From NCBI GenBank assembly GCA_021823085.1, contig JAKAPG010000031.1, positions 1-11,127 of the forward strand: a DNA stretch of 11,127 bases, given 5' to 3'. Position 1 is the stretch's first letter; every line of letters starts with the position of its first letter. The position numbers and the translations under genes are program-made. Positions 5,981-11,127 of this stretch are shown here, in pieces. The notes under the pieces are model-generated. The model worked only from the letters and a program-made list of their open reading frames with translations. It did no database searches and was not told where the DNA came from. This DNA is from Thermoplasmata archaeon. Its GTDB lineage: Archaea; Thermoplasmatota; Thermoplasmata; Lutacidiplasmatales; UBA184.

Positions 5981-6845
5981 TGATGTGGCGGATCGCCGGG
6001 AATTCGACGCGCAGGCCCGCGGCGATCAGATCGACCTCCCGCTCGAGGTGGTCGGTCGTGAGCTCGTCGATGAAGTTCACGCGCAAGGCGATGATCGCGT
6101 CGTCCGGGCCTAGCATCATCGACTGGAGCGAGCGGACGCGGCGGATGCGGGGGTCGCGCTCGACGAACGCGAGGATCTGTCGGGCCACTTGGGGTGGGAT
6201 CGACTTGCCGATGAGGAACTCCCGGCTCTCGGCGCTGATGACGAAGCCGCCGGCGATGAGCAGCCCCCCGACGAGGCACGCCGCGATGCCGTCCGCGATG
6301 TCGATGTGCAGGACCGCGACGAGCCCGATCCCGACGAACGCAACGGCGCTCGCCCCGATCGAAACGAGGTCCTGGAAGAAGATGGTCTTCACACCCAGGT
6401 GCGCGCTCTCCATCAGGGTCTGCACGGTCTCCCGGGACCGGCGCAGCTCTCGGAGCGCGACCAGGACCCCCGCGACGCTCGCGACAAGCGAGATCCCTAC
6501 CACAATCACTCCTCCGAACGGATTCGAGATCGTGGTCGGGCTGTAGATCCGCTCGATACCCGTGATCAGGACGATGAAACCGGCGACCGTGAACGCGATG
6601 AACGACGCCATGAACGCCCAGAAGAACCGCTCCTTGCCGAACCCGAACGGGTGATCCGGGGTCGGCTCGCGTTGAGATGCGTAGTACCCCCAGAGGATCA
6701 GCCCCGCCCCGGCGAGATCCGTGATCGAGTAGATGGCTTGGGAGAGGACGGCGCGGCTGCCGCTCGGGATCGCCACGAGGAGGTTGATGACGAAGAGTGC
6801 CGCGTTGATCGACAACGTCGCGTAGATGACGGCCTGCGGACGCAT
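5961..6845 (-). CDS. Cation diffusion facilitator transporter, ZnT9/SLC30A9-like branch
   Basis: The product is a 294-aa CDF-family protein with about six transmembrane segments and a cytoplasmic C-terminal domain (about 208-294) of the ferredoxin-like type used for dimerisation. The loop DHPFGFGKERFFWAF (64-78) after TM2 is the signature of the ZnT9-like branch. TM2 contains YSITD (D43 with Y39 at the position of the usual Asp/His). TM5 contains TIFFQD (D159 with no His four residues before). These differ from the DxxxD/HxxxD zinc site of E. coli YiiP, as is usual for this branch, and Gln replaces its common Glu in the LED motif of TM5. The metal is therefore uncertain. The ATG at 6845 is chosen because GAGGTGATC lies 11 nt upstream. 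A GTG at 6908 is an in-frame alternative. Confidence 0.88.
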   Translation of the reverse strand: MRPQAVIYATLSINAALFVINLLVAIPSGSRAVLSQAIYSITDLAGAGLILWGYYASQREPTPDHPFGFGKERFFWAFMASFIAFTVAGFIVLITGIERIYSPTTISNPFGGVIVVGISLVASVAGVLVALRELRRSRETVQTLMESAHLGVKTIFFQDLVSIGASAVAFVGIGLVAVLHIDIADGIAACLVGGLLIAGGFVISAESREFLIGKSIPPQVARQILAFVERDPRIRRVRSLQSMMLGPDDAIIALRVNFIDELTTDHLEREVDLIAAGLRVEFPAIRHIIIEPES

Positions 6846-6856
6846 CGGGGGGACGA

Positions 6857-6865
6857 GATCACCTC
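6857..6865 (-). promoter_or_regulatory. Strong Shine-Dalgarno for the CDF transporter
   Basis: On the minus strand GAGGTGATC is complementary over nine bases to the conserved 3' end of 16S rRNA and lies 11 nt before the ATG at 6845. It decides this start over the upstream GTG at 6908. It contrasts with the neighbouring genes, several of which have TATA boxes close to the start codon and no such site. Confidence 0.6.
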
Positions 6866-6968
6866 GGGTTGTCGATGGATAGCACGTCCCCGCCTTAGAG
6901 GCTCGCACCCACGGCTTTGGTCTCGGACCGGGCGCGCCGTGCCCGGAAGACCTCGAGCGGGGACCAAC

Positions 6969-6977
6969 CGTTAAATC
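6969..6977 (+). promoter_or_regulatory. TATA-like element for the aldolase gene
   Basis: CGTTAAATC is the only AT-rich patch in the 163-bp gap between the divergent CDF and aldolase genes. Its centre is about 36 nt from the ATG at 7009, predicting a start near 7000 and a leader of about 9 nt. Nothing else is seen in this gap apart from the Shine-Dalgarno of the CDF gene. Confidence 0.5.
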
Positions 6978-7008
6978 GCCGACCCCGCTTCGCCGGGACG
7001 GTCATAGG

Positions 7009-7980
7009 ATGTCGGAAAGTTCCTCGTCCTCGGCTCCGCATCCGCACCCGAATCCCGTGGGTGCGAAGGCGGCGCACCCCCACCTGCGCGCTCGCCTGTC
7101 CGAGATGGGGCTTTCGTTGGGCAAACACGCGCGCCTCAAGCGGATGCTCTACGGGCACGGCCCGGGCGGCGGCACCCTGTTGGTGCTCCCCATCGACCAG
7201 GGACTCGAGCACGGTCCGGCGGACTTCTTCGAGAACCCGGAGGCCCAGGATCCGGCCTACCAGTTCGAACTGGCCCGCGACGGCCGATTCAGCGCCATCG
7301 CCTTGCACGTTGGCCTCGCCGAGAAGTACTTCTCCGAGTACGCCGGCGAGGTTCCGCTGATCCTGAAGCTCAACGGAAGGACCAACATTCCTCCCGACGC
7401 GGAGGCGTTCAGCCCGCTCACGGGGACCGTCGAGGACGCGGTCCGCCTCGGAGCGGATGCGGTCGGATACACGATCTACGTTGGTTCTCCGGCGCAGGAC
7501 CGCGACTTCCGACAGTTCCAGGAAGTGCGGGCCGAGGCGGACCGCTTCGGAATGCCCGTGATCGTGTGGGCGTATCCGCGCGGAGAGTTCGTGGCCAAGA
7601 AAGGAGGAAGGGATAGCCTGTACGCGATCGACTACGCGGCCCGGGTCGCGCTCGAGCTTGGCGCGGACATCGTGAAGGTGAACTACCCCCGCCGATCGGA
7701 GAAGGACCGCGATTCACCGCCGCCGTACAACCAGCTCGACCTTACCCCGGACGAGATGTTCCACCGGGTGGTGAAGAGCGCAGGCCGGGCGATGGTGCTG
7801 GTCTCGGGCGGGGAGAAGATCTCCGACGCCGACCTACTGAAGAAGGTACGCTCCTCGATGGACGCCGGAGCGACCGGCATCATCTTCGGCCGGAACCTGT
7901 GGCAGCGCCCCCGGAACGACGCGCTCGTCCTCACGAGGGAGCTGCATGCGATCTTCCGAGACTACGTACAGCCGCCCTAA
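7009..7980 (+). CDS. fba: Class I fructose-bisphosphate aldolase (archaeal DhnA/FbaB type)
   Basis: This cytoplasmic enzyme of gluconeogenesis/glycolysis reversibly condenses dihydroxyacetone phosphate and glyceraldehyde 3-phosphate to fructose 1,6-bisphosphate through a lysine Schiff base. The 323-aa sequence is a TIM barrel. LPIDQGLEHGP (60-70) carries the catalytic Asp D63. GYTIYVGS (153-160) carries the active-site tyrosine. IVKVNYP (221-227) contains the Schiff-base Lys, K223. SGGEK (266-270) and IFGRN (292-296) form the phosphate-binding loops. The first 25 or so residues, Ser-rich then His/Pro-rich (MSESSSSSAPHPHPNP), are an unstructured extension not found in the compact archaeal enzymes of about 260 aa. 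A TATA-like element lies upstream. It is followed closely by tsr3, probably in one transcript. 2-amino-3,7-dideoxy-heptulosonate synthase is a related alternative, less likely given the motifs. Confidence 0.92.
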   Translation: MSESSSSSAPHPHPNPVGAKAAHPHLRARLSEMGLSLGKHARLKRMLYGHGPGGGTLLVLPIDQGLEHGPADFFENPEAQDPAYQFELARDGRFSAIALHVGLAEKYFSEYAGEVPLILKLNGRTNIPPDAEAFSPLTGTVEDAVRLGADAVGYTIYVGSPAQDRDFRQFQEVRAEADRFGMPVIVWAYPRGEFVAKKGGRDSLYAIDYAARVALELGADIVKVNYPRRSEKDRDSPPPYNQLDLTPDEMFHRVVKSAGRAMVLVSGGEKISDADLLKKVRSSMDAGATGIIFGRNLWQRPRNDALVLTRELHAIFRDYVQPP

Positions 7981-7996
7981 GGACCGCTCGTTCCCA

Positions 7997-8512
7997 TTGT
8001 GGGTCATCGTCCGGGGGGACGATCATCCGAAGGCGTGCACCGGCCGCCGGCTCCTCGCGCGCCGCGTCGCACGGAGGCTGCCCCGGATCCGACCCGTACC
8101 GCCCATCGTTCTCGACCCGTACGCTCCGACCGTTCTCTCGCGCAGCGACCGGGGAACGGCCCGCGAAGGCGGCATCGCGGTGCTCGACTGTTCGTGGAAC
8201 GCTCTCGCTCGTCGGGCTTCGCGCGGCGTCCCGCACGTAGGCGATGGGTGGGGGCCGCGTCGACGACTTCCCTTCCTCCTCGCGACCAATCCGCAGCACT
8301 TTGGCCGCCTCGCGGAACTGAACACGGCCGAGGCCCTCGCGGCCGCCCTCACGGTCCTAGGCGAACGATCTCGCGCCGAGGAGATTCTGTCCGGATTCCA
8401 CGGCGGACCGACCTTTTTCGAGACGAACGCCGAACGACTGAAGCGCTACGCCGCGTGCCCGGACCCCGGGGCCACCCGGCGAGAGGAACGGAGGATCTTC
8501 GGCGGGTACTGA
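7997..8512 (+). CDS. tsr3: 16S rRNA aminocarboxypropyltransferase Tsr3 (formerly DUF367)
   Basis: Tsr3 transfers the 3-amino-3-carboxypropyl group of S-adenosylmethionine to a hypermodified uridine of small-subunit rRNA. The 171-aa sequence shows the family motifs in order: DDHPKACTGRRL at the N-terminus, IVLDPYAPTVLSRSDR, GGIAVLDCSWN, RRLPFLLATNPQHFG, LNTAEALAAALTVLGE, then AEEILSGFHGGPTFFETN near the end. The fold is SPOUT-like in characterised members. The start is uncertain. TTG at 7997, 16 bp after the aldolase stop, places the start where the family normally begins. The in-frame ATG at 7946 would overlap the aldolase gene by 35 bp and add 17 residues (translated from aldolase-overlapping sequence) that resemble nothing in the family. 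Linkage to the aldolase is probably only operonic. Confidence 0.9.
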   Translation: MWVIVRGDDHPKACTGRRLLARRVARRLPRIRPVPPIVLDPYAPTVLSRSDRGTAREGGIAVLDCSWNALARRASRGVPHVGDGWGPRRRLPFLLATNPQHFGRLAELNTAEALAAALTVLGERSRAEEILSGFHGGPTFFETNAERLKRYAACPDPGATRREERRIFGGY

Positions 8513-8563
8513 CGTTCGGAAGGGTACCGGTCGGTCTTCGTAGGGCCCGATGCGGACCGTACG

Positions 8564-8604
8564 ACTATCGACGGCACCATATCTCTATGGAGTAAACTAT
8601 AGAC
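8564..8604 (+). repeat. Two near-identical 9-bp direct repeats upstream of phoU
   Basis: ACTATCGAC (8564-8572) and ACTATAGAC (8596-8604) differ at one position and are 32 bp apart, about three helical turns. The TATA box ahead of phoU begins with the same ACTAT (8616). This could be a regulator-binding array for a phosphate-uptake operon, or simply AT-rich coincidence. Confidence 0.3.
8577..8590. promoter_or_regulatory. Perfect 14-bp inverted repeat upstream of the phoU promoter, possible operator
   Basis: CCATA-TCTC-TATGG is a perfect 5-4-5 palindrome lying between the direct repeats and about 20 bp upstream of the BRE/TATA of the phosphate operon. A dimeric regulator could bind here. It is short, so confidence is modest. 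Confidence 0.35.
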
Positions 8605-8610
8605 TTCATC

Positions 8611-8625
8611 GAAATACTATATATC
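8611..8625 (+). promoter_or_regulatory. BRE/TATA promoter of the phosphate operon
   Basis: GAAATACTATATATC is the best archaeal promoter in the window, with a purine-rich BRE (GAAATA) followed by TATATAT. The TATA centre is about 28 nt from the ATG at 8649, so transcription should start at or next to that codon and give a leaderless phoU mRNA. The surrounding stretch 8577-8626 is strikingly AT-rich against the GC-rich background. Confidence 0.7.
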
Positions 8626-8648
8626 TTCCTCTCGGACTGCTGGGTTCG

Positions 8649-9797
8649 ATGATCGGAGCGCAAACCATGGGCGACCCGCAGGGCCGCCAACGACCGGCAC
8701 GACGGCGGTCCCTACCCGGCCGTCGCGTCGAGCTCGGGCCGAACCCCGAGCCGGAACACCTTTTCCGAGAACTGATCGCGGCCTATCTGGCGGGCTCGAG
8801 CCGGATCACAATCCACCAGCAAGGGGGCGTGCGAATCCCTACCCGTGCGGTCGTGGAGTCGTTCCGAAGCCGGATCGATGGGCCGGTGGCTATCGGCGAG
8901 GAGGACGCGGACCTCGTCCTGTTTAACCTCGATCCGAACGAACATCGAAGCATCGCCACGGTCACGTTCCGGCAGGGTCAACACGCCCTCGATCTTCTGC
9001 GCGAGGCCGGGCGGGAACCCAAGGAGCCGATCTCTGAGGCCGAGTGGGCAGCCCGGGACGACGTGGTCGACCGGCTGGCCTGGGAAGTCCATCGTCTGGT
9101 GACGATGCGCCGGCAGCAGGGTCGTCCCCACCCCGGCGTGGCCGAGGGGCGTCTCGATCCCGTCGGTTGGCTCGAAGCGTCCCGGTCGCTCGAGCGCATC
9201 GGCGATCACGCCGTACTGATCGGTGTTCATCTCGCGACGTGGCGGGCGACGCGTCCCGGCGAAGCCGAACGGCGCCTTCTCGACGAGTACTACCGGCAGG
9301 CTTGCGACTACGTCTCGAGCGCGCTCGTCCTGTTGGGGGATCCACGGCCCGGGTCCGCGAACGCCGCCCTCGATCTCGGCGAGGCGCTCCGCGTGACAGC
9401 GCAGACCCTGCTCGATCGCCTTCTCGCGGCCCGTGTCTCGGCTTCGCCCCCGCCTCCGAACGCGATCGTCGCCTTGGGCTGGGTTCTCCATTCTCTGGAA
9501 CGCGTCGTCGCCTATGGGGAGGACCTCGTGGAGATCGCGCTCGATCACGCGCGGGGGCCGTGGCAGGACGGGGAGGGCGAGTCCGTTTCCGCCATCCCGT
9601 CCGGTGCCGAGTTGTCGCGCGGGAGAGCTCGCACGTCCGTCGGCGTGCGCGATTCACGGGCTGCGAGCCGTACCGGGACAGCGACGGCATGTCCCGCGAT
9701 CCCGCTCCCGGACCGAGCCGATCCGCTCTCGGTCGCGCACGACCCTTCCCTGTCCGCTTTGAAGCGAGACGTAGGAGGAACCGAACACCATGAGTAG
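8649..9797 (+). CDS. phoU: PhoU-like phosphate regulator lacking the N-terminal AbrB domain
   Basis: This cytoplasmic helical protein is probably the regulator of the Pst phosphate transporter encoded next to it. Of 382 residues, PEHLFRELIAAYLAGSSRITI (35-55) matches the segment that follows the AbrB domain in archaeal PhoU proteins. Two PhoU signature helices appear, SLERIGDHAVLIGVHLA (180-196) and SLERVVAYGEDLVEIAL (282-298). The expected N-terminal SpoVT/AbrB DNA-binding domain is replaced by some 35 residues rich in Arg and Pro, and no such domain is found in other frames upstream. A tail of about 80 residues (300-382) is low-complexity. ATG 8649 is chosen because a strong TATA lies 28 nt upstream; ATG 8667 is an alternative, and ATG 8550 would lie upstream of the promoter. 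The 3' end overlaps pstS by 8 bp. Confidence 0.8.
   Translation: MIGAQTMGDPQGRQRPARRRSLPGRRVELGPNPEPEHLFRELIAAYLAGSSRITIHQQGGVRIPTRAVVESFRSRIDGPVAIGEEDADLVLFNLDPNEHRSIATVTFRQGQHALDLLREAGREPKEPISEAEWAARDDVVDRLAWEVHRLVTMRRQQGRPHPGVAEGRLDPVGWLEASRSLERIGDHAVLIGVHLATWRATRPGEAERRLLDEYYRQACDYVSSALVLLGDPRPGSANAALDLGEALRVTAQTLLDRLLAARVSASPPPPNAIVALGWVLHSLERVVAYGEDLVEIALDHARGPWQDGEGESVSAIPSGAELSRGRARTSVGVRDSRAASRTGTATACPAIPLPDRADPLSVAHDPSLSALKRDVGGTEHHE
9773..9778 (+). promoter_or_regulatory. Shine-Dalgarno of pstS inside the end of phoU
   Basis: AGGAGG lies 11 nt before the ATG at 9790 and within the last codons of phoU. Together with the 8-bp gene overlap it indicates that pstS is translated from the same mRNA as phoU, with its own ribosome entry rather than as a leaderless message. 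Confidence 0.65.
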
Positions 9798-11037
9798 TGG
9801 AAATCCAGCGCCCCCATCGACGAACGACAGCCTTGTCTCCCCGGGCCGGCGCCCGCGGCGGCGGGCGACGGTCGGAGTCGGTGCGGCCGTCGTCATCGCG
9901 GTCGTGCTGCTGGCCGCGGGGATCGCGGGCGGGTACTTCATCGGGACGTCGACCGGCTCGAAGAGCGCCACTTCCGGGCAATCGTACACGCTCACCGAGA
10001 CAGGGTCGACCCTGATCTACCCGTACCTGAACCTGCTCGCGCCGAACTACACCGCGCTCTATCCCAGCATAACGGTCTCACCGGCGGGAACCGGTAGCGG
10101 TGCGGGGATCAGCGGGGCCGAGGCGGGTACGGTCGACATGGGTGGCACGGACGCGTATCTGCTCCCGGCGACGGCGAGCCAGTACAATCTGATCAACGTG
10201 CCGATCGCGATCTCGTCGCAGTACATCTTCTACAACCTCGGGCCCGGCTTCGCAAACGTTCACTTGAACCTGAACGGAACCGTGCTCGCCATGATCTGGT
10301 CCGGGGACATCACACACTGGAACGACCCGTTGATCCAGGCGGCGAACCCGGGCGTAACCCTCCCGAGCACGACCATCACTCCGCTCCACCGATCGGACGG
10401 CAGCGGCGACACGTTCCTGTTCACGTCGCTGTGCTACCTGTCCTGGAAGGGATGGGTGGGCGGTTACGGCACGACCTACACGTGGGTCGCTGGCCAGCCG
10501 GGCTACACGGGGAACGCCGGAATGGTCACGGGCCTGTCCACGACCCCGGGCGGGATCGCCTACATCGGCGTCAGCTACCTCGCTCAGGCCCGGGCCGCAG
10601 GCCTCGGTTGGGCCGCGCTGGGAGACCAGGCCGCGAACATCGACGGCACGAACACGTCCAACTACGTTCTGCCCTCGCCTCAGAACATCAGCGAGGACGT
10701 CAACCTGGGCCTGGCGAACCTGCAACCGCCCAGCGTGGCGATCAGCCTGATCCTGGGCGGAGTACCGGGCGCGACCAACCTCCAGCTCGGAGCGGGTGGA
10801 ACCCTCCCCACGGCCACGAACCCCCACCCGTACCCGGACGTGAACCTCGAGTACCTGCTGATCTCGACCCACCCTGCGAACCCCTCGAAGCAGAAGTGGG
10901 TGGTATCGTTCTTGGAGTGGGCGATGTCCTCGGGCGACACCAGCGCACGTCTCGATGTGGTCGGGTTCCTGCCACTGACCCCGGCGGTCATCGGGTACGT
11001 TATGGCGGCGCTGGCCACGGTCCAGATCGCGGCCTAG
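9790..11037 (+). CDS. pstS: Phosphate ABC transporter substrate-binding protein PstS
   Basis: This is the extracellular phosphate-binding component of the Pst uptake system. The 415-aa protein has a basic N-terminus (RRPRRR), one transmembrane segment at about 29-52 and no cysteine lipobox, so it is probably held by an uncleaved anchor. The binding domain follows: TGSTLIYPYL (71-80; T74 and L75 align with the Thr/Phe ligands of E. coli PstS), GTGSGAGI (S103), GGTDAYL (D121), SGDITHWNDPLI (171-182), and HRSDGSGDTFLF (200-211; R201, D203, S205, G206). D207 stands where E. coli has the ligand Thr141. NAGMVTGLSTTPGGIAYI (242-259) is the usual second-lobe motif. AGGAGG is the ribosome site, and the gene overlaps phoU by 8 bp. 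Downstream is probably pstC. Confidence 0.92.
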   Translation: MSSGNPAPPSTNDSLVSPGRRPRRRATVGVGAAVVIAVVLLAAGIAGGYFIGTSTGSKSATSGQSYTLTETGSTLIYPYLNLLAPNYTALYPSITVSPAGTGSGAGISGAEAGTVDMGGTDAYLLPATASQYNLINVPIAISSQYIFYNLGPGFANVHLNLNGTVLAMIWSGDITHWNDPLIQAANPGVTLPSTTITPLHRSDGSGDTFLFTSLCYLSWKGWVGGYGTTYTWVAGQPGYTGNAGMVTGLSTTPGGIAYIGVSYLAQARAAGLGWAALGDQAANIDGTNTSNYVLPSPQNISEDVNLGLANLQPPSVAISLILGGVPGATNLQLGAGGTLPTATNPHPYPDVNLEYLLISTHPANPSKQKWVVSFLEWAMSSGDTSARLDVVGFLPLTPAVIGYVMAALATVQIAA

Positions 11038-11052
11038 GAAGAGGGAGCATCG

Positions 11053-11127
11053 TTGGCGTACCGGACCCAGCCCCAACCCATTCCCCCGGCGAAGCCCGAG
11101 GCTTCGCCGGCCCCTACCCATGGCCAC
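11053..11127 (+). CDS. Probable start of pstC (permease), cut by the window end
   Basis: A TTG at 11053 follows GAGGGAG (11041-11047) by 5 nt and opens a frame of 25 codons with no stop before the window edge. The encoded N-terminus is Pro/Ala-rich with no recognisable domain yet. Its identity as the PstC permease rests only on gene order after pstS. An alternative is that the true gene starts at ATG 11120 in another frame, which would place the stem-loop at 11086-11110 in an intergenic leader. Confidence 0.4.
   Translation, partial: MAYRTQPQPIPPAKPEASPAPTHGH
11086..11110. repeat. Perfect stem-loop (11-bp stem, 3-nt loop) just after pstS
   Basis: CCGGCGAAGCC and GGCTTCGCCGG are exact reverse complements separated by CGA. 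The structure begins 49 nt after the pstS stop and lies 31 nt into the putative downstream gene, or ahead of it if that gene starts at 11120. It has no T-tract. A structure here could protect or uncouple the pstS message from the permease genes, since substrate-binding proteins are usually needed in excess. That role is inferred. Confidence 0.6.

Noticed and set aside
8962..9981. Open frame on the minus strand opposite phoU and the start of pstS
   Set aside because: Composition is Arg/Pro-rich with no motif; the plus strand has recognised PhoU and PstS motifs.
10078..11127. Open frame on the minus strand opposite pstS
   Set aside because: It is antisense to an excellent PstS match and has no domain signal of its own.
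1..11127. CRISPR array, insertion sequence, toxin-antitoxin or defence island
   Set aside because: No regularly spaced repeats, transposase motifs, terminal inverted repeats or defence-type domains were seen; the gene content is mostly housekeeping and transport.

Overview
The window looks like a chromosomal segment of a GC-rich archaeon, most likely a member of Thermoplasmatota/Euryarchaeota. The evidence is an archaeal RNase P subunit (Rpp21/Rnp4), an archaeal-type glutamyl-tRNA synthetase, an archaeal Tsr3-type rRNA modification enzyme, a DhnA/archaeal class I fructose-bisphosphate aldolase and a PhoU of the archaeal branch. In addition, AT-rich TATA-like boxes sit about 25-30 nt ahead of several start codons that have no Shine-Dalgarno sequence, which is the pattern of leaderless archaeal mRNAs. 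The lineage is inferred from these features only; no 16S rRNA is present. No insertion sequence, phage gene or CRISPR array was seen.

Layout. (1) 1-738 (+): 3' part of an AmrS-type radical SAM enzyme. (2) 779-1646 (-): a compact unit reading right to left, with a double zinc-ribbon protein, then RNase P subunit Rnp4 coupled by a GTGA stop/start overlap, then tRNA-Leu(CAA) only 25 nt after the rnp4 stop. (3) From a shared TATA near 1670, a RuvC/RNase H-fold protein of unknown function runs to 2511 (+), followed by glutamyl-tRNA synthetase (2536-4269). Regions 2 and 3 together form a tRNA/RNA-processing neighbourhood. (4) 4315-5980 (+): a glyoxalase/VOC metalloenzyme and a 12-TM MFS transporter separated by 7 bp. 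(5) 5961-6845 (-): a ZnT9-like cation diffusion facilitator whose 3' end overlaps the MFS gene by 20 bp tail to tail. (6) 7009-8512 (+): class I aldolase and the rRNA aminocarboxypropyltransferase Tsr3. (7) 8649-11127 (+): a phosphate-uptake operon with a promoter in an unusually AT-rich 50-bp island, a PhoU-like regulator that lacks the expected N-terminal AbrB domain, PstS overlapping it by 8 bp, and probably the start of pstC, with a perfect 11-bp stem-loop after pstS.

No gene-free stretch exceeds about 165 bp. The main points for a second look are the uncharacterised RuvC-like protein divergent from the RNase P unit, the rnp4-tRNA arrangement, the N-terminally remodelled PhoU, an Asp replacing a phosphate-ligand Thr in PstS, the non-canonical metal site of the CDF transporter, and the stem-loop at the pstS/pstC junction.
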